DNA from: Arthonia radiata
Taxonomy: Eukaryota > Ascomycota > Arthoniomycetes > Arthoniales > Arthoniaceae
Reading direction: 5' to 3'
DNA: 64,000 nucleotides
NCBI GenBank assembly: GCA_002989075.1
Contig: PSQN01000006.1
Span: 1,116,001 to 1,180,000 of the forward strand
Shown: in pieces, positions 1 through 13,200 of the stretch
How the letters are laid out: each line of letters starts with the position of its first letter
Position numbering within the stretch: the stretch's first letter is position 1
The notes under the pieces: generated by a model
What the model saw: the letters and a program-made list of their open reading frames with translations, nothing else
Databases searched by the model: none
What the model was told of the DNA's origin: nothing
Translations under genes and position numbers: made by a program

Positions 1-40
1 TTCAACAATCTTAAAGGAAAGGCCTACTTCGGATCCCAAC

Positions 41-1907
41 ATGCCCAGCGCGGCTGTCACGAAGTCGACCCTACGCGCACAAGAAATCGCTGCTATTGTG
101 TTCTTCCAACCACTCCTGCGGGAATTGATCTTACTCCGCATCGATCACCGATCAACGTTAGCTAGCTGCATGCTCGTCAACTCGGACTGGTTCAGCACTG
201 CTGTGCGCAAGCTTTGGAGCGGTCATTATTTTCCGTTGTATCCCGGCTGGGATACTTCGGCAAACCCTCATGACCTCAGCGTTTTCAGACCGTTACAAAC
301 ATGTCCTTCGCGAAGCAGAGTGGCCGCCTACGCGCAGAGTGTCAAACTGCTAGAAATTGGCAACGCCGACAGTGAAGGAGATGCTGGCGTTCTTCCCGGA
401 AACGATGTGTTGGCGCGTTTAAACCCAGAGGCCATCCATTTCCACTCAAGCTGGATCCGCGAGTTCAAAGGCCCGCAGAAGGCCATCATCCCTCAGCTCG
501 TACGACTGCTGGGCCCCTCAACTCGTTTCATCGAGATTACTGGCTCGTGGTATCCCGACATCTTCGATGGCATTAAGCAATTCGGCCAGTCCGCTACTAA
601 GCTGGCACTGATGCGGTGTAAAACTCAGTACCCAGAGGGACTGTGCAACGCGCTTTTAAGTTTATTGGAAGCGATGCCCCAACTCACGTACGTCGAGGTA
701 CCAGTGTGTTCTACCCAAAAACTTCTTGGCCATCTCATACGAAGACCTGAGCTCAAGCACGTATGGTTCCCTGGACTTGACGCAGAAACTTGGCTAGAGG
801 AGCTCCGAGCGTCTGAGACCTTAGATGAGGTGTTTCCAGCACTGGAATCAATACACATGAAATCTTATGGCCCAGATGGCCCGCGCTGTCTTCGCGAAGT
901 CTTCGAACGCTCAAATGGAATTAGGAAAATATCATTTGAGGGATTTCCTGCACTTGGTGTCGGTACGCACCACGATCGTCAGCCGATTTACACCGGAGAT
1001 TACTTACAGCCTCTTCTCGCTTTGCAAGATCTGACAGAGTTGCGATTGTCGATCCCGTGGCGTCATGAAATACCTACAGACTGGCAAGCTCTGCCCGACG
1101 CTCTGAAACAGCTCGTAGTATCAAGTCCGGCCCTGGTGCATGTATCCGTCACCCCTGAAGTTGCAAGGGCCGATGGGTAAGTCGTTTTGAACTTCCTTTC
1201 CACCTTTCACATTTGGCAATAATGACGTTCGTAGCTGACATGGTCTCGTCTCACTTAGAGCACAAGACGGCAAGCGTTGCGTGTCAGGCATCGTCCGCAA
1301 GATCGCCCTTCACCTGCACCGCGTCGAAGTCTTACGGTTACTACGCTGCATACACATGGACCAAGAAGAACTGATCTTACTATCGCAACGTTGTCCAAGA
1401 CTACGCGTCTTAGAGGTCCATGAAGGATACGCTGATCTCAGTAGCCTTGCTGCGCAAGCCACGTCATCCCAGACCTGCGTCTTTCTCTCTCTCGAGGCCC
1501 TTTCGCTGGCGCATTATGCCAACTCCTCTTCTGATGCGCGTATGAATAGTGGGGCCTTACACTGCCACTACTGTATTACACCGCCGCGCTCGCAAACCTA
1601 CTCACCCGTGCGTCGTGGGACCATATGCAAGCTCGCTGCGCAATACATACGCGCATCGATGCCACGACTCCGGATCTTGAAGAATCTTACGGCATTGGCG
1701 TTGCCTGCCCAGCGGCGCGGGCTTATTCGTACAGGAATGCAGGCGCATGGGGGCAGTAAGGAACTGCCGTGTCGGCTGGCGCAGGATCTGCACAAGGATC
1801 TGGGGTTGGACGAGTATTTTGATGGTGCGAGCATTGGCGATGACTTGTTGGCGACGCTCTGGGTGAGAGATAGGCGTCGGAAGGGGTTTGACGAGTATGC
1901 TTCCTAG
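41..1907 (+). CDS. F-box/LRR-like fungal protein, two exons
   Basis: Exons 41-1176 and 1259-1907 join across an 82-nt intron (GTAAGT donor, TTAG acceptor) to give 594 residues. The N-terminus (LLRELILLRIDHRSTL..CMLVNSDWF) resembles the degenerate F-box helix with following residues seen in many fungal proteins that carry leucine-rich-repeat-like tails. The rest has spaced hydrophobic strands such as LKHVWFPGL, LEVHEGYADL and LEALSLAHY, as in irregular LRR solenoids. If the F-box reading is right, the protein would select substrates for an SCF ubiquitin ligase; that role is inferred. The first ATG in frame is at 41, only 40 bases into the window, so an upstream start or exon cannot be excluded. 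The gene runs convergent to VPS52, with stops 244 nt apart. Confidence 0.6.
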
Positions 1908-2150
1908 GCAAAGCTTCGAGGAGTGATCACTTGCATGATGTCCGGCGGCTGCTGCATCGGCTTCTGTAATATTAGTCGAATCTACTCGGAAACGCTTAAT
2001 GAGAGGTTGCGAGCGCGGCTTCAATGCTTCACAACTGACAACTACCTACCTTCAAAGAGCTGGCATGAGAGATTGGTCGTCAAGTAGTCTATGACACCAT
2101 GCCATTCCACACAGAAATCGGCGCACAAAGCACACTCCCCCACAACCGAC

Positions 2151-4264
2151 CTAACTCCCCACCACACCCCTCGTCCCCTCAAAATGCGCCCTGCTCTCAT
2201 CCGCCAGCTTCCCCTTCACATCCTCACCCGCCAGCACGGCCGTCACCAACCCGTAATTACTCTGCAGGAACCTCTCCCGCTCCCTCCGCCCTTTCTCCCC
2301 GGCCCCGAAACCTTGCGTCATCTTCCCTACCCAAGCCTCGAAGCACTCCCTTAACCTCGCTACGCTACTACCCACCGGCTCGTCATCTCGTGCCTCTGCG
2401 CTCAGCGCCAAGATCCCTCTCAGCAGATTCGCAAACCGCTGCGTGATCGCATGCGGCGCCGTGCTAGCACTGCTCTGCGCCGACCCACCGGTGAGTGACG
2501 TGAAGGCCGCGCTGGCTGCGCCACCTGCGTTTGTGTTCGCTCGAGCCGGAAGGGATGCGGTGTGTCTCTTCAAAGAGTCAACGTGGGCATCGAGGATCTG
2601 CTGGAAGCGCGGCCACAGCAGTATGGAGGTGCCGTTGATATAGGTGTCGAGGGTGGGTATGCGGCGGCGCTGGGTCGTGAATGCGAGATGCTGCGTTAAT
2701 CTTATGCAGAGAAGGAGCGCTAGCGCATCGTAGGATTCGGATATTAGTGATCTTGTGAGGGTGGCGCCGATGTCGAAGGCGGGGGCGAAGATGAGTGTGA
2801 GGGCGCGGGATATCTTTTGGGAGGTAAATGGCCCGTTGGGCGGTGTTGGGAGGAAGGTGGAGAGGAAGGTGTACTCGGAGGAGACGTTGTCGAGGAGGGC
2901 GAGGTTATAGTGGAGGAAGGGGACTTCGAGGTGGACGGGGATTTTGGTGTCCTCGGCTGTGGAGGCGGGGAGAGCTGTGGAGCTTGGGTGGCGTAGGATC
3001 TCGATGCGGCGGGTGAGGTTGAAGGGGTCGGGAGTTGGAAGTGGAGAGGTGGTGGTGGATTTCGTGCCTGTTTTTGAGGGGTCGTCGGCGAGGACGTCGG
3101 ACTTGTCGGTTGTATAGATGCGGAGCTTGGAGAGGGCGTCGCGGTAGCGTGTGAAGTGCGTGCCATAATACCAGCGCATCGTATTCACGTAAGCTTGGAG
3201 GATCTCTTCAGCGAGCTGGGATTGGCGTGAAGAGAGAAAGGCGAAGAGAGACTTGTATCTGGTGAATTCATTCTGTTGCAGCACTTGGGCGTTGATGTTG
3301 GGCGAGCGCATGGCACGGATCTTGGCCGCGAAATGATCTCGTATGCGCTCGACGGCGCGGTGGGAGAGATCGTCGATGAGAGGTTTGAGGTCGGTCGCGG
3401 CTTTTGTATTCTGACTGTCGGGCGTACCCACCTCCAGAGCCTTTGCTCGCGCTTGCAGCTCATCCAGTGCTTTTATCCATGCCTCGTCCACTGTGCCGTC
3501 TGCAATCTTCTTTACTACAGCTGGGGAGAGGGCGACGTGCTCTACGTAGGGCCCGAGAAGTTTTTCAACGCGACGTCTCGACTCCAACTTTGCATTGAGC
3601 AACGTTGATCGCGATTGCAATCTTTCAATCTCGGCAGACACCTTACTGAGGTCGTCCTGGAAACTGGCGAGGTGTTTCTCAACGGATTGCAGGACAGTGT
3701 CGGCCTCCTCGATCGACTTGTGGAGGTCTTCTAGCCTTCGCTTCTCTGATTCAACTGCAGACGAAGCATGAGCACGAAAAAACTAGATGACTGAGAGCAG
3801 AACGACATACATTCTTCTACAGAGACTGAGCTATATGGTGCGCCGGCGCCCGCATCCGTCTTTGTGTCGTCTTCCTGGAGGAAGTCTTCAAGAGATTGCC
3901 CACCGAAGTCGATGTCATGTTCTAATTCGTCCGGCCTCGTGCTCTTTGTGCTCTCTTCATCATGCTCTGTATCCGGTAGCTTGATGTTGCTCAGCGTCGA
4001 GCTGATCAGTCTTTCGAAGACAGCCAAAGGGTCTTCGACATCCTCCGGAGGAGCACTGTATATCTGATTTTTCAGCCCGGAGCTTACTGATGTTCGAGCG
4101 GTGCTTGGCGGGTTCGATTGTGAGACGCTTGAATATAGCGATAAAGATGAAGACCTTGGCGCAAGTCCTGGACGCTGCACTTGGAGGCTTCGACGGGGAG
4201 TAGGAGAGCTCCGCCCTGACGCCGCAGGCGTGGAATGTGCGCTGAAGCGGTCAAGTCCCCACAT
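2151..4264 (-). CDS. VPS52: Vps52, GARP complex subunit
   Basis: Exons 4264-3811 and 3754-2151 join across a 57-nt intron (GTATGT donor, CTGCAG acceptor) to give 685 residues. Vps52 is a core subunit of the Golgi-associated retrograde protein (GARP) complex, which tethers endosome-derived vesicles at the trans-Golgi. Recognition rests on the coiled-coil segment around residues 200-260, with KVEKLLGP-type spacing (RRVEKLLGPYVEHVALSP) and the following LDEL region. The N-terminus, MWGLDRFSAHSTP, followed by a Ser/Pro-rich tract, is typical of filamentous-fungal orthologues. The open frame extends further upstream but only through a TTG codon, so the ATG at 4264 is the start. Length fits the family. 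The gene is divergent from eIF5A with 320 nt between start codons. Confidence 0.85.
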
Positions 4265-7200
4265 GGCCGGCCGAAGGCGAATGTTTCGACGCTCGTGGGC
4301 CACTTGCGAGCGGCTGCTGTTGTACAAGCGTTCAAAACTCGTTGATGGACCTGCTCAGTAGCAGCAATGAAGCCTGCTGACTCAGCAGAAGAACTACCAA
4401 TGCCAAGACTATATACCAGAAAAGGCTAGCGGGTCCAGAGAGAGACCCTCAATTTTGCTTCCACCTCCCACAAGCTCCAGGTTCTGTCATCCTCGATCGC
4501 AGCAACACCATTGAGCACCTCCATCTTCTTTGATTACCCGTTCGATACCCTTCATTTCATTCGCGATAATATAGAGACACCATCATGGCTTCCGAAGACG
4601 CCGTAAGTCCCGCCAATACCCCGCCATACCCCCACCTTCTGTCTGTCAGCGCAGCCACTCGCCACGATGCGCGACGTTGAACCCCTCAACAACTGTCGCT
4701 GACTTGGCATTCGCCATCTTATAGCAGCATGAAGTTTCCTTCGATTCCGCCGACGCCGGCTCTTCCACCACCTTTCCCATGCAATGTTCCGCTCTCCGCA
4801 AGAACGGACACGTCGTGATCAAGGGTCGCCCCTGCAAGATCGTCGACATGTCTACCTCGAAGACTGGAAAGCACGGCCACGCTAAGGTTCATTTGGTCGC
4901 CCTCGATATCTTCAACGGAAGGAAGCTCGAAGATCTCTCTCCCTCCACCCACAACATGGACGTTCCCAACGTCTCTCGTACTGAGTTCCAGCTTGTGAGT
5001 CAACACATATGCTCTGAAGGATGGACAAACACTGACATGCAACATTGCAGATTGACATCTCTGAGGATGGGTTCATGTCACTCATGAAGCCCGATGGCTC
5101 CAGCAAGGACGACGTCAAGGTCCCCGAGACTGATATGGGCGCCAAGATCCGCGAGGGGTTCGAAGCCGGCGAAAAGAGCGTCAGCGTCATCATCTTGGCT
5201 GCCATGGGCGAGGAGTCTGCCATCGACTTCAAGCTCGTCAACGACTAGATTCTACGAACTCCTTCTGTGAGGTTGATGATACCGCCAACCTGGATCGCTT
5301 CCTGTCGCATTACAGCCATACCTCTACCGGCCTCAACTTTGAGGGTGTGGTCACACTCATCGATACGCCCACTCTTTGAAGAGCCAACTCGTTGGCTATG
5401 ACAATGTATATGAGTCTCTTGTTAGCATGCATCTCGGAGGATATCCCCAGAATTTGGTGAGCATACGAAGCAGTATTGTTTCTCGAGGATGATATGATGG
5501 ATCATGCAGCAATGCCAGAATCATGACCCGAGAATCGTCATTAATTCGAGCGTATCTTTCTCTATACGGGCCCTGGTACACGGCCTGTTGGCCTCTGTTG
5601 GTGATCTAAAGCCTCTCGCAACAATGGTATAACGCATCGACTCAGTTACTTCTATCTTGATCTCACTGCACCAGGAAAGAGCTCGAGCAAGCCGTCCCTC
5701 TTTAGCCCTTCCGTTTCACTACGCTCAGCTTGGTCGGTCTTTATGGCCATATCTACCCCACAAACCCGACCAAGCCATGAGTGATAGAATCCTTCAAGCT
5801 CAACAACAGGGCATCTGCTTCTGCATCCGAGATTAGAATGTGCCAAGTAGCACGGGTGACGCAAAATCTGCCAATGGCCACTCTTGGTCCTATTGTTATA
5901 TGTATAAGGGCGCCACTTGGCCCGTGCTCACCTGTCCTTGTATCTAGCGCGCCCAAAATAGGCAGGCTCGTTGGATCCTTCTTCCTCCTCTTCTGCACTC
6001 TCATGCTGGTCTCTGTCGCAGATGCTGACTTTAAAAATCTCAGAAAAGGTCACTAATTAGCTGTGATTGTCTGTCTAGCTCAACATGGCTCTTACCAAAG
6101 GATACCCTGATAGTAAACAGCTCTCACGGCACAATCCGTGCATCGACAAGCATGCCCTAGACTACTGCGCTCCTGAAGGATCCAGTATGCACATTGACAA
6201 GGGAAGAAGGATGGACCTGCGTGATCCTGTCCTCCACATTGCGAGTTCAATGCCGAACGGGAAATGCACTGCCGGACGTCAACATGCTTGACATTACAGA
6301 TAAGGTGATTCAATCGTTGATGTTGCTTGCTGGTCTGAGTTTCGTATTGGAACTTTCAGCGACAGTCACTTCTTTACCGTCGCCCACATTGTCTTTCGCG
6401 CTTGGTCGTCTTCTTCACGGTTAGACTGAACTAGAGCCCGCGCACTCTCTGTACCACTATCATGTCTTCCCTGTCTTCACTTCCACCAGACGACAATCGC
6501 GGGCCCTTGATCAACATCCTCACATGGTCCATCACTGGCATAGCCACCGTCTGCGTAGTTCTACGGCTGTACGCACGCGTGTTCATACGCAAGACCGCCG
6601 GTCTTGACGACGCACTCATGGTCGTCGCACTGGTCAGTCACGCTTCTCAGCAACCACAACCTCCCACTAACAAACAACAGGCTATCAACATCGCCTCCTC
6701 CCTCGCAATAGCGCTCGAGATTCAGCACGGTTTTGGCAGACACGTCTACTACCTCACCACACCCCAGATCCTCGAGTCAAAGAAATACATGACGTTTGGG
6801 ACGCTCTTCGGCTTTTTGGACCAATTCTTCTCGCGCGCGTCTATCCTCGTGTTCATTGCGCGTCTGACGCCGTGTACGCTGCGCTGGCCACATCGCATAC
6901 ATGGGTGGCGCATGCGTTGAACCTTGCGGTCGTGGTCACGGCCGAGGTGGGGTTTGGGTTGCAGTGTATGCCGTTGGCTGGCGCTTGGAACCCCAGTATG
7001 AGGGCGAAGTGCTATTCGGTGGATGTGTCGACGAAGTTGATTTATGTGACTGGTGATATGTATGCGAATGTGCCTTATAGAGGCTGGGAGGCTGACGGTG
7101 AATTAGTACTCAACTGCTTGACGGACGTGACGGCAGCGATAGTGCCGATTATCATGCTGCGCGACCTCCAGGTCAGCCGCAAGCTCAAGTACGGCATCTT

Positions 7201-10200
7201 CGTTTGTACAAGTCTGGGATTGCTGTGCGCGGTGTGCTCGATTGGCAAGATGGTGCAGATTGACTTTACTGAGGACTTTACTTGTGAGTATTATCTCCTT
7301 GTTGAAGGGTGGCCAGACGGCTAATATAGATGACAGGGACCCTTGTCAACTCCGAGATCTGCGCGACGTTCGAGTCGAAGGTAGCGGTCATTGTCGGCAG
7401 CTTGCCGGCGATGAGGCAGTTCTATTCTTCGTTGACAGAGGACTCGTCCGAGGGGCACGCTTTGACTGACTACACGAGGAACGGCTCTGGCGCGCACAGA
7501 AGACTACCCAGCCATGGGCACATAGCATCTCAGAGCAATTCTCTTGGTCACAAACCAAAGCAAGCTAGGACCTGGTTTGAGTCGAGGGAGGTCCTGACGG
7601 CCTGAGGCTGGGACAGATTCCAGCAAGAGCTGCTCAAAGCCTCCAACACCACATCGATGCCGCCGCAAGTGTTACGTGCGACTGGTCATCCATGGAACAG
7701 GCGGTAACAAGCCGAACGCACGCTCCCAACGTATCTCAGCTCTTGAACACGCTTGGTAGCCATTCATCCCAGTTCCAGTCATGCGTCCAGGTTTCAAAGG
7801 GTTCAAGAAACCGCCCACAGCGTTTGCGGCGCCAGCGATCGATTAGTGCAGCAGAGCCTTTTCCCGGCCCCTCAACGTCAGGCGCTCTCTCGTCGTCGGA
7901 CAGACAACCACAGAGCGCGACATCAAAGTCTACCAAGCGGATATCGGCAAGCGCTGTAGAGGTCGGCGAAGGATCGGAGACTATGATGATGTTACGCGAA
8001 TGAGTATCGCCATGCAAGACGTTGTATTTACAAAGCTTGCTGTCAGCGTGCAGTATTGCAGCCATAATAGACTGACGTTGTCTGCAACTGTATCGCTTAG
8101 GCTCGATTGAGCTCATTACTGTCCCGCTAATAGCCTCGAGCAATATTAGACGAACGCTACGCTGTTTGTGATGGCTGACATGAGGGTGGCCGGTGACTGG
8201 GATGTCTACGGTAAATGACCCGTAAAACCGTGGGATTACCGAACCCCACAGTGGCCGCAGTCGTCGATACGCGTCCACTTCGATCCTATACCCAGCATCA
8301 GCTGTACGCCAGATGTCGACGCTGCCATGATCATAATCCCAGTACAGCGGGTCGTAAAATTTGGCGATAGGCTCGCCGGAATTGCTTTCTGTACTATCGG
8401 AAGAATGTACGATACGAACTTTTACGAGCTGGGTACATCGATTGTCTTTAGCTAGCAGTGGCTCCGTGATCTTGATCTGCTTTTGAGCTCGGTTAAGTGT
8501 CCCAGGCGATGGTGGATGCTCAAGACAGAGCTGTAAAGGGTGGACGGTGTATAGCTTTTGGTAGAGCTCTTTTGATGGTGAATAGAAGCTATCATCTGGT
8601 GGGCTTTCCGGGATGTGCGCATTTATCTGGAAGCAAGCGCCAAGAACGTATGGAAAAGCTGGCTTCCTTTCTTCTCTGTTCCTGTCTAGATAGGACGTCA
8701 TCAATGAGACACTTTGAATTTAGTTCAGGGGTTGGTATGTCCAGTAGGTCTACGCTCATAACGTGGTTGGAGATCGGCACATACGTAGTCTTTCAATAAT
8801 TTCCAGTGCCGGCGTTACCAATTCTGAAGAAGGCAACGGGCAACTATTGATGAATAATGCGGGTGAGCAAGGCGTTTGCCGTCTAGCGATGGGGCACAGC
8901 AGGTATCACCACGTTGGGAAATTATGGACCCCTGACACTCGTCAGACGTTGGGCCGATATGTGAAGTCTGATCTATGTTCGTGCGGCACCGTTGTGGATT
9001 TTGCGGCATATGTGGGCGTAGCAAGCATGACGCGTCAAAGTCGTACAAATCGACCCAGAAACTGCTTTCTAGTGAAGACCGACTAGAGGCCATGGTCTTC
9101 ATGGGACGGTGTGCTCACCTTTCCGTCTTATTTAGTGCTTTTAAGTCGGCACAGATACCGTATGTATGCTTGCCGTTGATTGACGATTCGCATTGGGTCA
9201 CACAGCACTGTCATACTGCCTCCCAGGGCTGCTTAATTTGTTACTAGTTCCCTGGCTTCGGTGAGGGATCGAGCTTATACTCGTCGACGATGATTGTTAA
9301 CCATTCATTCCATTCCGAGGTCCAATCATGATGCCAGCGCTCAAACCGCTCAATGATGCGTTCTACGCGGTCAAATTCCCATCGCTTCTGGATGGTGGCT
9401 GACAGGGTACTTGCGCTGTCGAACTGTGGTAACTTGTTCTTTCCGGATAAGAAGCCGCAATCGGCAGTTTCGAAATCAATCACGCGGATGCGGTTCTGGG
9501 AAGCTGCGTGCGATTCGTCACGGATGTCCTCCAGTATGAAATTGCGCTGATATACATCTCCATGCAGGACGTCATACTTCTCGAGCACAGTTTTGGCGTA
9601 CACGACACCGGCCATGATTTTACGACGGTCCCTTTTGGTGAAAATTGTTGGGTTAGCTTGTAGGAGCGACTGGCCCTGCACAAACTCCATGAGAATCATG
9701 CGCACATGGCGTTCTTTCGGATGCGCCGTTGAGGCGGACGTATCTTCAAGATGGGATGGAATGACCACAGTGAAGGATCCGTAGAAGCGCGGCACAACGG
9801 CTCCGTATAATGGTTTAAGGCGCCTGTAAGCCTCAGACTCGTATCTGTAATGCGAATCGCAAGTTCCAAAATTATTGCAGCCACCTTGGCGGAGATCCCA
9901 ATACATTGGATCATAAAACTTGGCAACTAAATGTTGACCGACTTCCACAGACTTCAGTGTTGATTGCTGAACGCGGGCTTTGAGGATCTGGGCAGATTGA
10001 CAGTCTCCTGCCACGATCCTGTCTATTATCTTGAGTTCGACGGATCCAATGCCAGTTCTACCGTCAGATGGAGGGTAGATGTGACACAGTCGTGCTGGGT
10101 GATAATCTCGTTTATGATCATAAAAGTCTCCTGTCGCAGGCTGTATAACTTCATCTGGAGGGGGGTCGGGGTGGTGAATTTGCGCGCGGAGCTTGTGACC

Positions 10201-13200
10201 TACTACGTAGGGAAGGGCAGGCTTGCTCTGGCTCGGGTGATTTGCGAGGTATGTGGACATTGGGGCAACAGAGTGTTTTCACTTGTTTGCTAAGTACTGC
10301 GCACGCATCTCTGATGTCCAAAATCACAAGGTATATTTTGCGTGTGTAAACAAGGAGCAGGACGCGATGAGGACAGAGCGGCTGAGCACTCATGGCACTC
10401 TGCATGATGCCAAGGAGCGAGCGGCCGAGCTAATCACTAGTGTGCGGGACAGGCTGACTTAGCCCGGACGGCTGCGGCAACCGATCTTGAGAAATTCGAC
10501 GATTCACGGGCGACTACGCCATTGGCAAGGAAACTTATCATGGAGATCTACCTCTGAGCCTGCGTGCCTGCCATGGATACATCATTTCCAGCCCCGTTAA
10601 GATGAAAGCGGCGTCTTGAAACAGGATGCGGCGGAATCCGCCAGCCAGATGAGTGTGTAGATGATACTACTTCACGAACTCAGCGCCCCCGTGTCGCCTG
10701 ATGCCTCGCGGAGTCGTGGAGCAGCTTCCAAAGTGATCAAATCTACCGATGAGACATCGAGATGGAGGCATTCCATGCAAATGTCCCATGCCTCGCCCCC
10801 GAGCTTCGGCACATTGTGCCTGATGCCCCTTCCGAACATTACTGTAGCGAGACAGGCGGCTCTGGAACCACTCATCGGTCACTCGCCGGTCACTTCACAC
10901 TGTGCCTCTGACCCCTCGACCCCTGGGGGGCACAGCAACCTGACCCTGAGGCACATCAAACGATTGATGGGGCACAGTAAGCCGGCTCATGGGCACGGAT
11001 CAAGGTCGGTCTTTTTCACATTGCCAATCTGTCCAAACGAAAGGTATTTGCTCGATAATGGAGCGCTCGAACAATGTCAGCAGCTCAACGGAAGCGATTC
11101 TCTAGGCGCTGGGGAGCCTTGCGGCAGTGCCAGTGTACTCACCGGCGGCCGGATCCAAACATAGATCATGTCATATGTCACACCTACTGTTTGCGTGCGT
11201 ACACGCTATGGCACCGGTCGGGGCGTCTCGATGCAAATGACTATCTGTCACTATGATCGATCGCTCGCTGATATGTTGTCATTCCGAGGGACATGGTGTT
11301 GTCTATTTCACAAACGTGACAGATCATAAGTGCGTTGATACCGTAGATAAACCTTGATTCTCGCTGCCAGGAAAGCTTCCATGCTTCAATATATTCATTT
11401 TATTGGCCGCGACTCCGTCTAGCCAAGGAGAGAAATACACGCCCTTGAACGAAAGATTCTGCACAAGGCGAGTCGCCAAGAGCACCGTCATCATGTTACC
11501 AGGTAAGAAAGGAACAGACAAGAAGAAAGAAGAGAAGAGCATGCCGTCTCGAATCTTGAGAAGTGCTCGTGACAAGTTACCGCTACGAAGGAGCGCGGAA
11601 GAAGCTGGCGAGCACGTCGGCTCTGCCAGTTCTGAAACAGGTGCTTCTAACACAGCTGCTGCGGAATCAGCGACGTCCGGAGCAGGTGCGTCCGAGACAC
11701 CCACTGGAGAACCATCTGCATCCGCGGCGGGTGCTGCAGAAGCAGGTCACATTGAGTCTCTGCGAAAACGTCTCAGTCGGACGTCGCTGAGAGAAAAGCG
11801 CGAGCACAGGAAAGCTGGTTCATCAGGCTCACGAAACTCCAGCCATGAGTCGAACAGGGATAAGGTCATTCCCATTCCATAACAGGTTTACAGGATGGAC
11901 CCGAGCTCACACAATGATAGGGCAAGCGAAAATGGCCCCCAACACCATCTTGGATAGGGAGTTCTGAAAACCCTGCACGCCAGTTCAACTACTATCAAAT
12001 GATGATGATCAACGGGCCACACTTCGACAAGACATCTGCCACCACATCCGTGGATGAGAGCACTACTAGCCTGAAATATTCTCTACCTCAAGGTCTCAAT
12101 ATTAGGTATGTCTCAGACACTCAGAGTGTCCACACGTTATGTTTCGTTGCCGGAAACTGCTTCCTTGTCATCTAAGGCGCCGGCCCCCTTCGAAAACGCG
12201 TTGTTCGAGACCTGAACAAAGTTTGCGAGAGGCTGTGCTTATATTGATGCTCTAGGTAAGCCCCAGAGCATCTACACATCCTATTCTATTGTCCAAAACA
12301 TACTTATGGGCAGCTAGCGCGCTGACGCTGCATTGGAGCGATTTTTTTGAGCCTTAAACAGACTCTGGAAGAGGCTGTGCTAACATTTGCACCCTAGGTT
12401 ACCCGCTGACTTGGGGGTAGCGCCAAGCAGCCAACTAGACAACAAGACGGTGAAGAGGCTGTCTCATATGCTCGTTGCCGCTGTACCCGACCACAATTCA
12501 AGATTGCATAATGAGGGCGACGTGTGAGTATACGCTGATCACAGTGAAGTTAATGGAGTGGATCCGGCCTTGCCGATACCGAGGCCACTAGTAACCCAAC
12601 TCTTTGGGCAGGATCCGGACCAACCCGTCAAGCAATCGTACGATCCGGCGGTCAATAGAGACCCATTATACCACGTGAAATACGCAAATTCTTTGCGTTC
12701 TAGCCTGTACGCGGAGCTACTACCAAGGGGAAGAAATTACACCAGACAAGGTCACATGTCATGCTGACGCGATCTAGAAGCCCACTAAAAGCACAATTAT
12801 CTGGTCAAGCGTTATACTAAAGCGTACTGATACCAGCATGGGAACAATTGACATTCCCAAAGCGGATCGGTATCCGGAAACGTGCATTAAGAACCGCTCC
12901 ATTAACTTCACTCGCTGATCAAGTCCCATCTTTTGGACGAGCTCGCTGACTTTCAACCAGCATTCGCGCCACCATCCCTTTCTTCTCAAACGTGCTTGAG
13001 GTCTTGACGCCAGCGATACTTCATTCACATGGCCTTCATGGTACATTATCTTTCCCTGTTGCTCCACTCTTCTTTTACTTGATCGGGTCAACTTACTAAT
13101 GACTTGGGCAGGTCCGACGGAATGGCGCTCAGAGCATACATTCAATGAGGCCAAAGGGGGCTCAAAACGTCCCGATGTTGTATTCAAATACAAGGGCAAG